DNA from: a bacterium D16-34
GTDB taxonomy: Bacteria; Actinomycetota; Coriobacteriia; Coriobacteriales; Eggerthellaceae
Reading direction: 5' to 3'
Length of the DNA: 64,000 nucleotides
NCBI GenBank assembly: GCA_003612515.1
Contig: RAZB01000008.1
Coordinates: 1 to 64,000, forward strand
The position numbers and the translations under genes are program-made. This document shows positions 52,594-61,698 of the stretch, piece after piece (position 1 is the stretch's first letter; each line of letters opens with the position of its first letter). Under the pieces are notes generated by a model. The model was not told the DNA's origin and searched no databases. It saw nothing but the letters and a program-made list of their open reading frames with translations.

Positions 52594-54333
52594 ATGCAAG
52601 TATCGAGGAGGGGTTTCTTTAAAGGTGCTGCCTTGTCCGGAGCTGCTGTAGCAGCTGCTGCGGTTGGTGTCACTACACCTGGTATGGCTTTTGCAAATGA
52701 AGAAGCATTGGCAACTGGAAGTGTTGAGAATCCATATCTTAAACCTTTTGGGGATGACGTTAGCTACTTACCGGTACGAACCGTACAAGAAAAACCAACG
52801 TTTCGTAATGGCGTTATCGCCTATGAAGATCGAGACATTCCTGCTGATGAACTGCAACGCGTCGATGCGTGTGACTTTTTAGTGATCGGTGCTGGCATTT
52901 GCGGTATTGTTGGTGCGCTTAAGGCAGCTAACGAGGGGGCTAAGGTTATATGTGTCGAAAAAACTTCCCGTGGTCGTTGTACGTGGGAGTCGATGGGCGG
53001 TTATGGCACGCAGGCGCAAGCAAGCAGCGGAAATGAAGTTGATCCTGCGCGCTTTGCTGATGCTATTTTGCGCGGGTCGTTTTTCCGGGCGTTACCTGAG
53101 GTTGTATGGTCTTATATTAACAATTCGGGAGAGGCGTTAGATTTCGTTCAGGAAATGCTCAATGCTTCAGAATATGAGATTGAGATGTACAACACAACGC
53201 AGCCAGAAACGGGATACGATTTAGTTACTATTCAGGCCGAGCATAAGTTCAAGATTACCGGACCGGTTGAATGGAAAGCACATATGACCGGCATGTTCCC
53301 AATGGCTGCACTTACTTCTGTCGCCAATGCCATGGATAATCTTGATTTACGATTATATACCGCAGGCGTTCAACTTGTCCAAGATGAATCAGGCAAGGTA
53401 ACCGGTGCTATTGTGAAGGATGAAAGCGGTTACTATCAGATTGATGCTGCAAAGGGTGTTTTGCTTGCAACGGGCGGATATCACAATAATCTAGAAATGA
53501 TGAAAGCATGGTTGCGTCCTGAAGATTTCGCTACACCATATCAGGAGGATGCTGCACTCGGTGATACGGGTGATGGCCATATGATGGGTCTCAGAGTGGG
53601 AGCTAATATGGATCCTATTCCTCATGCAACCATGATCTTTAGTGGGGGATATCCCGATGAAGAGAGCAGACGTTGTCCAGCGAAGCAGATTGTTCGAGCA
53701 GTTGCTCCTTTAGTCGATCAGCGCGGACGTCGATTCTGCAATGAAGCGCATCAGAAAGAATGCGTAGCAAATGCGCTTAACACCGCTCACACATACAATG
53801 GTGGTGCGTGGTTTATTTTCGATCAAATTGTAATGGATACAATCAAAGAACCGCTTGATGACTATTTCAACAATGGAACCATAGCAAAAGGTGAGACTCT
53901 TGAAGATCTTGCCAAAGCGCTGGGTATTCCTGCCGATAGACTAAACGACACCATAGAGACGTGGAATAGCTATTTTGAGCAAGAAACCCCAACCGATTTG
54001 GCGTTCCGTCGCGACCTGGTATCAGTTAATCCGGTTGTTAAAGCCTTTACCGAGGGAAAAGTGCAATCTAGTGCGTTACCGGTTAAGCAAGGACCTTTCT
54101 ATTCTATGACGTGCTCTTCAACGTTTTTGACTACGGTTAGCGGCTTGATAATTGATGAATCATGTCGTGTGTTGGACACAAATGGAGAGGTAATCGAAGG
54201 GCTTTATGCTGGAGGTAATGTCTCTGGCGGTATGTATTCTGATGTGTATCCGCGCCATTTACCCTCAACTTCTGTGGGAAGAGCTGCGACGTTTGGTTTT
54301 GTGGCTGCTCGTCATGCCACGAAGGGAGAATAA
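52594..54333 (+). CDS. TAT-exported FAD-dependent reductase (fumarate reductase/flavocytochrome c-like)
   Basis: 579 residues. A twin-arginine signal (SRRGFFKGAA, then a hydrophobic stretch and A-F-A) directs folded export. The FAD_binding_2 domain begins near residue 90 (FLVIGAGICGIVGALKAANEGA, VICVEKTSRGR) and ends with GLYAGGNVSGGMYSDVY and TSVGRAATFGFVAARHA. The enzyme reduces an organic acceptor outside the membrane using electrons from a cytochrome. The substrate is not evident. AAAGGAG precedes the ATG. The cytochrome partner gene follows directly, but it is frameshifted. Confidence 0.9.
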   Translation: MQVSRRGFFKGAALSGAAVAAAAVGVTTPGMAFANEEALATGSVENPYLKPFGDDVSYLPVRTVQEKPTFRNGVIAYEDRDIPADELQRVDACDFLVIGAGICGIVGALKAANEGAKVICVEKTSRGRCTWESMGGYGTQAQASSGNEVDPARFADAILRGSFFRALPEVVWSYINNSGEALDFVQEMLNASEYEIEMYNTTQPETGYDLVTIQAEHKFKITGPVEWKAHMTGMFPMAALTSVANAMDNLDLRLYTAGVQLVQDESGKVTGAIVKDESGYYQIDAAKGVLLATGGYHNNLEMMKAWLRPEDFATPYQEDAALGDTGDGHMMGLRVGANMDPIPHATMIFSGGYPDEESRRCPAKQIVRAVAPLVDQRGRRFCNEAHQKECVANALNTAHTYNGGAWFIFDQIVMDTIKEPLDDYFNNGTIAKGETLEDLAKALGIPADRLNDTIETWNSYFEQETPTDLAFRRDLVSVNPVVKAFTEGKVQSSALPVKQGPFYSMTCSSTFLTTVSGLIIDESCRVLDTNGEVIEGLYAGGNVSGGMYSDVYPRHLPSTSVGRAATFGFVAARHATKGE

Positions 54334-54335
54334 TG

Positions 54336-54769
54336 ATGAAATTTAATAAATTGATTATGGGCTTAAGTGTTAGTGTATGCGTTGCTTCGCTTTGTGTAGT
54401 CCTTGCTGCTTGTTCAACATCAGGTGAGGACGGTCAATTGAGTGCAACAGGCGACTCTTCGGAAGTGCCGCGTCTTCTGAAGATCCAGCACTTGAAGATT
54501 TAATTGCTAATGCATCACCAGATGATCCTTATGTAGCCGATGAGGTCTGCCTGAGTTGTCATGGTGGTACGTATGAAGCAGTTGCTGAACTTACCGACGA
54601 ATATGGAGACTCAAACCCCCATGCAGGTGCTCATGGAAATGGAACTATGAGCTGTGGCTCTTGTCATACTGATGGTAAATCTAAGCCAACTGACGAGAAT
54701 AACTATTGTTTAAACTGCCACAATTGGCCACGTGAGGAGCAGGCTTACGTAGAATACATGGATCTATAG
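54336..54769 (+). pseudogene. Lipoprotein three-haem cytochrome c, frameshifted
   Basis: The start (ATG 54336, AAGGGAG upstream) encodes a lipoprotein signal with lipobox LAAC, then about 25 residues, and then hits a stop (TAA near 54502). In the frame one base earlier the sequence continues as S-S-E-D-P-A-L-E-D-L and on to three haem motifs CLSCH, CGSCH and CLNCH, ending at TAG 54767-54769. One missing base around 54465-54472 explains both frames. Intact, it would be a membrane-anchored electron carrier of about 144 residues feeding the reductase next door. A good terminator follows. Confidence 0.85.
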
Positions 54770-54802
54770 CATATGCTCTTGAGTTTGAAATAATAGGTAC
54801 GT

Positions 54803-54833
54803 TGAGCCTCGTATAATGCGAGGCTCATTTTTT
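54803..54833 (+). terminator. Terminator of the reductase-cytochrome operon
   Basis: TGAGCCTCG (54803-54811) / CGAGGCTCA (54819-54827) with a 7-base loop and six T. Confidence 0.9.
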
Positions 54834-54919
54834 ATGAAAGCGGGGTATCTGAGGCTTAAGTTAGAGAAAAACTATGTTTGGTAGTTCCCGGATCTCTAAA
54901 TACTTCTGATAATTCGATG

Positions 54920-56125
54920 TTACGATGGGAGCTCTCTAAAATGTAACCCATCTTCTGTAAATAAGAACTCCATCGAGCCGTTGCATATAGTACTAATCTT
55001 ATCGATGCTGTCCGAGAAGATCCTTACATCGCAATCTTTAGAGTCGATCAACCGATTTACCGAATTATCTGATATCTCATTGCCGAAGTTTTTAATACTG
55101 TTGCCGCCGTCAATTAAAAAGCTATCTATTGGGGTCGCATCTCCTATTGGGGTATTTTTCAGCGCTTCTCCGAGCCCTTTAGAAATGAGTGACAGACCTC
55201 CCAGTAGTTTCTGCTCCATAGTATTTGTTGAATATTCCTTTAAGGCATTGTAGGTATCGGTATACAACTGTCTATATTTAATATTTTGGTCATGTATCTG
55301 AGTAGATTTCTTCCTTAAATAATCTTCTTTGAAGTTTTCATTCAGAAGCACTTCAAGGTAGACAGCAAACGAGTACATCCCAAGCGACAACTTGTAATCC
55401 TTGAAGTCCTCTTCAACTGACTTAACTCGTTCTTCGATATTTGCGCCAAAACGAACAATGTCTTGTTTGCTAACCTTCTTAGCGATCTGATTTCTATAAA
55501 AAATGATGTTCTCGTGAGCTAGTCGTTCAATAGACTGGACTTCATTGAGCTTACTGTCTAGAAATTTGCTATTATCCCAATTGAATTTGTAATCATTAAG
55601 GGTGTCGATTAGAAAATGCAGGCTTCCCTTTATTTCTGACCTATCTTTATCCTTTATGTAATTGAACATTTCCTGCTGCAGTTCCTGAATCTCGTCAAGC
55701 TTCATGTTGATTTCGATTACTACCGCCGATATTACAAGGGTTGTAGGGTTAATCGGCATTGTTGCATTTATGTTCATGGGGGCGCCATCTACGGGAGTCC
55801 ACCTCATTTGTCCGATGATCTTCCCGTTGTCATCCACAATCGTTCCAAGAGATCCTTTGCCGTCTTTGGCTTGAGCAAGTGTACCGACCTTTCCTAAGGC
55901 ATCACCTTTGTAGAGCCCATCCATGGCAACTTGCATACTTCCTTTGATATCTCTAAACATAGGGAGAAAAGAACTAAGTGCTGTCCCTGCAAAAATGACA
56001 TCATCCCAAGGTATATTGTTGTAGCTGCTAAGTTCGATATGACCGTTTTCCAATTCTTCGTTCGGTACAATTTCTATATCAGTAAATATGTCAGCTAGTT
56101 CTTTCTTAATGATTTTTTTATTCAT
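54920..56125 (-). CDS. Unknown 401-residue protein of the AT-rich island
   Basis: Not recognised. Composition is Lys/Asn/Ile/Asp-rich, unlike its neighbours. The N-terminal ~130 residues contain small-residue stretches and two weakly hydrophobic segments (FAGTALSSFLPMF near 45-57; PTTLVISAVVIEINMKL near 126-142). Residues about 140-300 look like long helices with coiled-coil character (LDEIQELQQEMFNYIKDKD). The C-terminus is mixed. No enzymatic motif is visible. ATG 56125 has AAGGGGAAG upstream. It lies in the same orientation as, and downstream of, the HTH-array nuclease gene, and could be its partner, but the 487-bp gap between them leaves this open. Confidence 0.6.
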   Translation of the reverse strand: MNKKIIKKELADIFTDIEIVPNEELENGHIELSSYNNIPWDDVIFAGTALSSFLPMFRDIKGSMQVAMDGLYKGDALGKVGTLAQAKDGKGSLGTIVDDNGKIIGQMRWTPVDGAPMNINATMPINPTTLVISAVVIEINMKLDEIQELQQEMFNYIKDKDRSEIKGSLHFLIDTLNDYKFNWDNSKFLDSKLNEVQSIERLAHENIIFYRNQIAKKVSKQDIVRFGANIEERVKSVEEDFKDYKLSLGMYSFAVYLEVLLNENFKEDYLRKKSTQIHDQNIKYRQLYTDTYNALKEYSTNTMEQKLLGGLSLISKGLGEALKNTPIGDATPIDSFLIDGGNSIKNFGNEISDNSVNRLIDSKDCDVRIFSDSIDKISTICNGSMEFLFTEDGLHFRELPS

Positions 56126-56221
56126 GCCTTGGCTTCTTCCCCTTAAAACGCAACTTTCAAATACATATTAGCTCATTTAGTGGAAGTGGGTTTTTGCCTC
56201 TAGCGACAGTAGATGAGTTCT

Positions 56222-56400
56222 GGCAAGATTCGTCGGAGATCAAGCTCGCTGGAGTAATACCTATATATTCCACAACAGTTCTGGCGGATTCAATACGAGA
56301 TTCATGCTGATTAAGCCAATTTGGACAATTTAAGCCTCGTGGGGTCAGAACTATTTTTGGTGAACTCCTAAGACAGCAGACCTAAAATCAGACCTATTTT
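56222..56400. repeat. Direct repeat copy A flanking the HTH-array gene
   Basis: Three blocks match copy B (59010-59135) in the same order: GGCAAGATTCGTCGGAGATC (56222-56241, 19/20), AGCCTCGTGG (56333-56342, identical, within a longer similar stretch) and CAGACCTAAAATCAGACC (56377-56394), extending to TATTTT at 56400 (22/24 over the block). The spacers between blocks differ in length. No gene is visible from 56126 to 56411. Confidence 0.7.
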
Positions 56401-56411
56401 GATAACTCTGC

Positions 56412-56609
56412 TTATCTTTCAGAATGAACCTTTCTTGATCTGCCGCCAGGACGCATTCTTACTCCGTGTTTTTTCAGATGGTTTCTCACGGCGGTGTCGC
56501 TCACCCCATAGCTCTTTGCAATCTCTCTTAGAACGATTCCCGACTCGTATTGGGTAATCCACTCTCTGACCATCTCTTCAGTTACCCGCCCTGAAGAATT
56601 GTCTTTACC
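56412..56609 (-). other. Thirteenth HTH unit beyond the TGA of the array gene
   Basis: Directly after the TGA at 56610-56612 the same frame runs on for 65 codons to TAA 56412-56414. It encodes one more unit (EEMVREWITQYESG, REIAKSYGVSDTAVRNHLKK) of the same type as the twelve units upstream. CGA to TGA is the simplest explanation. Without readthrough this unit is not translated. Confidence 0.8.
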
Positions 56610-58892
56610 TCAAGGTCGTAAAATAACCCCTCTTGATTGCAAACGTTTCGAAATGGTATTTCTATTGAATCCTGAGAGCTTAGCTATTTCATTGATGTTA
56701 GAACCGCTCTCATATAACCCAACCCACTCGTCGACATTCTCTTCTGTAGCAATACGAGCAGATACCACATCCAATCCCATAGACTTAAGATTCCTGCAAA
56801 CCGCGGAATGTGAGAGGCCAAGCTGCTTACTTATTTCTTTAGGAGAAAAGCCTTGCTTATACATTGAGACCATTTGATCCAGGACATCATCAGGGGTTTT
56901 GTTTGGCGCAGTCTTTCTTAATTCAATGCCACGTTTGATAAGCTGCGATCTTATTGTCGTCGAGCCAACTCCGTGCTCTCTAGAGATTTCATCTAAGGTT
57001 GAGCCGTCTTTGTATTCCTCAACCCACTGGTCGATATCTCGTTCCTTTATGTTTGGTCTCTTTTGAGATCTTATTTTTGTGTCTATCTTTTCCAAATGGG
57101 ACTTAACTTTACCGACACTAACCCCGTACTTATCTGCAATACAAGTCAATGAGGCACCATTTTCGTATAGCTTTTTCCATTCAAGATCATGCGCCTTTGG
57201 CCTGAATGCAGTCCTATCAAATGAAACACCAATTGAACTTAGATAACGATAGATGACTCCTTTGTCTATTTGTTCCAGGACTGATATATCCGGCACATCC
57301 ATACCTTGTCGATAAAGCTCAAGCCACTTATTTCGAGCTTCTTGGTTATAGGATTTGTGGCGTATTTTGACGCCAAACGCCTTCAAGTGCGTCGTTACAG
57401 TGGTCGGCGTAGTATCAAATCTGTCTGCAATCTCTATAGATGAAATGCCCATCTGATAAAGATTCACCCATTCATTATACTGAGCCGCCTTATTACGCGC
57501 CTCATAGTACAGCTTACTTATCTCATCCATATCAACAGCAAGATTAACCTGCTCTGAATCTTTACCAAGGATCGCAAAAACTGCAGTTATGGCAAACCCT
57601 AGACCGCTTTCGTTATTGTCTCTACTTTGAGTGCAGAAGATGAAGTGCGAATCTGTGTACTCATTTCTGTTTTGACAGTTTTCTATAATCCTTATGACGT
57701 AATAACCCGAGTCAGACATCCTTATCGTCTTTGTTTTATCTATTCGTCTTTGCTCGGGATTGTCGTGCCAATGCTCTCCGTCATATTCAACAATTAAGCC
57801 TCTATAGCCGCCTTTGTTATTCAAGCAGTCTTGAATGCTGTCGCCAGTAACTAAAACGTCGGGATAAACGGTGCCAGAATCGAGCGATAGGGAAGCATTA
57901 TTTTCAACGGAACAATCGGGGAAGGCTTTAGACAGATAGTAGACGAGTGCCCACTCTGGGAAAGTCGAAGACGTTGATGGAGTTATTTTGCTTCGGATTT
58001 TTACCCCATGCTCAATCAATCGTTTTCTTACAGGCTCAGTTGATTTGATTCCGGCAGATAAAGCTATGCTTTTTAAAGGCTCACCTGACTCATAACGCTT
58101 TACCCAATCTAGTATTTCACTATCAGAAACCTGATAATATCCGCGATTCTCCTTACGAAGAGCGATATTATTTTTCTTTAAATGATTTCTTATAGATGTA
58201 TCGCTTAGTGAGTAGGCATCTGCAAGTTCGGATACGCTCTCTCCTTGAAGATATCTTTCTGAGATTTCCTTAGAGACATCTTTGTCGACTCCGTGAGATA
58301 TCTTGATATTATGGTCACGAAGATACTTCAAAACGGTTGTGCTAGTAGCTCCGTAACTCTTTGCTATTTGCGGAGTTCCCATTCCGTTTTCGTATAAGTC
58401 AATCCACTCATTTACTATCTCATCTGTAACCTTTCGGTTAGTTTCGTATCCCTTACGCATTGTTATGCCATGATTCTTCAAGTGAGTAGCAACTGTAGAC
58501 ACACCAATATCATATCTTTTCGCTATTTGAGAGGCCGACAACCCTGTGTGATAGAGATGAGCCCATTGACTTTCCATCTCCGGCGTGACCAGAGATAGAG
58601 TTCCTTTCTTTCTCATCTTTATACCGCGTTTCTTTAGATGACTTCGAACTGTCTCGTCATTCACCTCAGATTCTCTCGCTATATCTGCAACTGATTTCCC
58701 AGCTTGGAAATCAGCTACCCACTTATCAGTAATATCAGGCGTAACTGTAGTTTTACGCATCGCAATACCGAGTTTATTCAGATGGTTTCTGACGCATGTT
58801 CCGCCAAAGCCAGAAATCTTTGCAATGTCGCGAATAGAAAGCCCATCTTCATACAGGCGCTCCCATTCTTCTTCTATTTCTCGAGTAATCAA
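56610..58892 (-). CDS. Tandem helix-turn-helix array protein with central Vsr-like nuclease domain
   Basis: 760 residues. Residues 1-303 hold six and residues 466-760 hold six more tandem units of about 48-52 residues, each a helix-turn-helix with the pattern W-x2-L/Y-Y-x2-G followed by E/D-I-A-K, T-V-R-x-H-L-K and G-I-x-x-R. Between them (about 305-465) lies a domain with Y-P-D-V-L (343-347), then VEYDGEHWHDN (368-378), a Lys at 386/388 and GYYVIRIIE, resembling Vsr/EDxHD and PD-(D/E)XK endonucleases. The symmetric 6-nuclease-6 layout suggests a sequence-specific DNA-cutting protein with a very long recognition site, such as a homing-type or defence enzyme. The start (TTG 58892) lacks a ribosome site. 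Its function is not established. Confidence 0.75.
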   Translation of the reverse strand: MITREIEEEWERLYEDGLSIRDIAKISGFGGTCVRNHLNKLGIAMRKTTVTPDITDKWVADFQAGKSVADIARESEVNDETVRSHLKKRGIKMRKKGTLSLVTPEMESQWAHLYHTGLSASQIAKRYDIGVSTVATHLKNHGITMRKGYETNRKVTDEIVNEWIDLYENGMGTPQIAKSYGATSTTVLKYLRDHNIKISHGVDKDVSKEISERYLQGESVSELADAYSLSDTSIRNHLKKNNIALRKENRGYYQVSDSEILDWVKRYESGEPLKSIALSAGIKSTEPVRKRLIEHGVKIRSKITPSTSSTFPEWALVYYLSKAFPDCSVENNASLSLDSGTVYPDVLVTGDSIQDCLNNKGGYRGLIVEYDGEHWHDNPEQRRIDKTKTIRMSDSGYYVIRIIENCQNRNEYTDSHFIFCTQSRDNNESGLGFAITAVFAILGKDSEQVNLAVDMDEISKLYYEARNKAAQYNEWVNLYQMGISSIEIADRFDTTPTTVTTHLKAFGVKIRHKSYNQEARNKWLELYRQGMDVPDISVLEQIDKGVIYRYLSSIGVSFDRTAFRPKAHDLEWKKLYENGASLTCIADKYGVSVGKVKSHLEKIDTKIRSQKRPNIKERDIDQWVEEYKDGSTLDEISREHGVGSTTIRSQLIKRGIELRKTAPNKTPDDVLDQMVSMYKQGFSPKEISKQLGLSHSAVCRNLKSMGLDVVSARIATEENVDEWVGLYESGSNINEIAKLSGFNRNTISKRLQSRGVILRP

Positions 58893-59009
58893 GGTAGCCG
58901 TTCAAAACCCATCAAGCTATTGAAGATCAAAAATGTATATATCCATTATAACGATGTGCCTATTGCTCAAACTTCTACCAGACACAGTACCCCACAGTAG
59001 CCAACCTCC

Positions 59010-59135
59010 GGCAAGACTCGTCGGAGATCTAACGGATTTGGCTCGAAAATCAAAGCGAATAAGCCGTTTTAAACCGTTTAGGACGTTTCAGCCTCGTGGA
59101 GCCAGCTCAAACAGACCTAAAAGAAGACCTATTTT
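59010..59135. repeat. Direct repeat copy B flanking the HTH-array gene
   Basis: GGCAAGACTCGTCGGAGATC (59010-59029), AGCCTCGTGG (59090-59099) and CAGACCTAAAAGAAGACC continuing to TATTTT (59112-59135) repeat copy A in the same orientation. Together the copies bracket about 2.8 kb that contains only the HTH-array gene. They may be recombination sites, or leftovers of a duplicated sequence. Confidence 0.7.
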
Positions 59136-59153
59136 CATGATCCCGTCATCGGG

Positions 59154-59184
59154 AAAATAAAAACGGGAGCCAAAATAGCTCCCG
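59154..59184 (-). terminator. Terminator of the tandem tRNA-Asp genes
   Basis: CGGGAGC (59164-59170) / GCTCCCG (59178-59184) with a 7-base loop, followed on the minus strand by TTTTTATTTT. Confidence 0.88.
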
Positions 59185-59196
59185 ATCTTGTGTTAA

Positions 59197-59273
<77 letters not shown>

Positions 59274-59290
59274 AAATGGGAAGTTTGAAA

Positions 59291-59367
<77 letters not shown>

Positions 59368-59508
59368 GTTTCAAACAGCTTTGCTATTGTACTGATTGTT
59401 TTGGTTTGGTGCAATACCTATTTTTTGGCGATTTGATGAGCGGATGAACGTTACTATAAGAATTCACGTTTAAAAAGCTTTCTGCACGCAAGGGAAGGAG
59501 GCATGCCC

Positions 59509-61698
59509 GTGCGCGTATTTAAATATCTCAAACACGCCAAAGGCGCTGTTATCCTTATTATTTGTTTGCTGCTCGTACAAGCAATGTGTGATTTGGCGCT
59601 TCCGAATTTTACCTCGCAAATTGTTGATGTCGGCATTCAGCAGGCAGGCATAGAACATGCAGCTACCGATGAAATGTCTTCGGATACCTACGACGACATC
59701 TGCGCTTTGCTCTCCCAAGATGACGAGGCAACATTTAAGAGCTCTTACGACGAAACTAACTCTCATACCTATAAACTCAACGCCTATGGAAAACAACACC
59801 AAACACAACTCGATAAAATGGTGGCGCTCCCTTTGGTGCTCATTCACGATCAGACACAAATGCCCGACCTTAATTTTCGCGAAGCAATTGATCGCTATCA
59901 CGAAGGTAATGCCACCAAAGAAGAACTTTTCGATCTTGAGAGCAAAGCCAAAGACCAACTGGATATCACTGACGATGCTCAGCTAAATCAGCAAGCCATC
60001 GTGGCCGCGCGAAGCGAATACGAATCACTTGGATACAATCTTTCCGATATGCAAATGGGCTATCTTGCTCGCGTTGGGTTGCTTATGCTTGGGCTGGCAG
60101 CGCTTGGCATGGTCGTGGCAATCTGTATTGGCTTTATTGCCTCGCGAACTGCTGCAAGAATTGGCGCTATGCTTCGCGAACAGCTCTTTACAAAAGTCGT
60201 TTCGTTTTCAGAAGCGGAAATCCAGCAATTTTCTGCAGCGTCGCTTATTACGCGCTCCACAAACGACGTGCAGCTTGTGCAAATGGTCATCGTCATAACG
60301 CTTCGCATGGTGCTCTTTGCTCCCATTGTGGCGCTCGGCGGCATCTTTATGATCGTATATACCAATCCTGCTATGGGCTGGATTGTGGCACTTGCGGTTG
60401 TGGCCGTTATGGGTGTCGTTTTGCTGCTCATGAGAATTGCTATGCCCAAGTTCAAAATCATGCAAACCCTTATTGATAAGGTGAATCTTGTTGCTCGCGA
60501 AATACTTACCGGACTTCCGGTTATTCGCGCTTTCGATAGGCAAGAATTCGAAGAATCGCGCTTTGATTTAGCGAATACCCAGCTAATGCGCACACAATTG
60601 TTCACGAATCGCGTTATGACCTTCATGATGCCAGCCATGATGCTGCTTATGAATGGCGTTTCGGTGCTCATTGTTTGGGTAGGCGGTTTTTATGTGGACA
60701 ATGGGGTCATTCAAACTGGCGATTTGATTGCATTTATTACCTATGCCATGGTTATTATTATGAGTTTCTTGATGATTGGTATGGTGTCAATCATGCTACC
60801 GCGTGCCGATGTTGCGGCAGGTCGCATTAACGAAGTTCTTGCGTGCCAGCCAACCATTACCGACAGTGCACACGCACTGCAGGCCGACATTGCGCTTAAT
60901 GACTCGCTCGCGAACACCTTTGACGCGAAACCAGCCGGCATTGAAGTTCGGTTCGATAAGGTGAGTTTTCGCTATGCAGACACCTCTGAGTGTGTCCTTG
61001 AAGACCTCTCGTTTGTAGCTGAGCCAGGACAAACGACTGCCATTATTGGTTCAACAGGGTCGGGCAAAACTACCATCATCAAGCTCATCGAGCGCTTTTT
61101 CGACGTCTCATCTGGTGCTATTCTGCTCAATGGGATTGATGTTCGCGATGTGTCTCAAGCAACCCTCAGGTCTCAGATTGGATATGTCCCACAAACTGCA
61201 TTTCTCTTCGGGGGAACCATAGCAACAAACGTGGCGTATCGCGATGAAAACATGGATGCCGCGCAGATTAACACTGCGCTTGATTGGGCGCAGGCAACTG
61301 AATTTGTTTCCAGTAAACAAGATGGAATCAACGCAGAAATCTCCCAAGGTGGCACAAATGTGTCAGGCGGGCAGCGTCAAAGAATCTCTATTGCACGCGC
61401 GCTCGCAACACCTGCAAGTATCTATCTGTTTGACGATTGTTTTTCTGCGCTCGACTACAAGACTGACGCCGCTCTTCGACATGAGCTTGCCGTAAATCTC
61501 GGCGATGCAACAAAAATTGTGGTTGCGCAGCGCGTTGCAACCATTATGAGCGCAAATAAGATTATCGTGCTTGATGACGGACGCATTGTGGGGCAGGGAA
61601 CTCACAAAGAGTTGCTTGAGCAATGTGCTGAATATCGCGAAATTGCACAGTCACAATTAAGCGAAGCTGAGTTGTTTGGTGGTGAGAGCTGTGAGTGA
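59509..61698 (+). CDS. ABC exporter, half-transporter with degenerate ATPase site
   Basis: About 729 residues. One membrane helix, then an extracellular insert of about 130 residues (about 45-175), then five more helices, then the ATPase domain. Walker A is GSTGSGKTTI, the signature is NVSGGQRQRISIARA and Walker B is IYLFDDCFS, in which the usual catalytic Glu is Asp. A non-catalytic site in one half is typical of heterodimeric exporters, and the next gene supplies the other half. The substrate is unknown (drug, lipid or peptide). GTG 59509 is 7 bases after AAGGAGG; ATG 59503 touches the site. Confidence 0.9.
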   Translation: MRVFKYLKHAKGAVILIICLLLVQAMCDLALPNFTSQIVDVGIQQAGIEHAATDEMSSDTYDDICALLSQDDEATFKSSYDETNSHTYKLNAYGKQHQTQLDKMVALPLVLIHDQTQMPDLNFREAIDRYHEGNATKEELFDLESKAKDQLDITDDAQLNQQAIVAARSEYESLGYNLSDMQMGYLARVGLLMLGLAALGMVVAICIGFIASRTAARIGAMLREQLFTKVVSFSEAEIQQFSAASLITRSTNDVQLVQMVIVITLRMVLFAPIVALGGIFMIVYTNPAMGWIVALAVVAVMGVVLLLMRIAMPKFKIMQTLIDKVNLVAREILTGLPVIRAFDRQEFEESRFDLANTQLMRTQLFTNRVMTFMMPAMMLLMNGVSVLIVWVGGFYVDNGVIQTGDLIAFITYAMVIIMSFLMIGMVSIMLPRADVAAGRINEVLACQPTITDSAHALQADIALNDSLANTFDAKPAGIEVRFDKVSFRYADTSECVLEDLSFVAEPGQTTAIIGSTGSGKTTIIKLIERFFDVSSGAILLNGIDVRDVSQATLRSQIGYVPQTAFLFGGTIATNVAYRDENMDAAQINTALDWAQATEFVSSKQDGINAEISQGGTNVSGGQRQRISIARALATPASIYLFDDCFSALDYKTDAALRHELAVNLGDATKIVVAQRVATIMSANKIIVLDDGRIVGQGTHKELLEQCAEYREIAQSQLSEAELFGGESCE

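Noticed and set aside
56126-56411. Short open frames in repeat A and in the matching repeat B
   Set aside because: The two copies do not keep a common frame or protein-like pattern, so they are treated as non-coding repeats.
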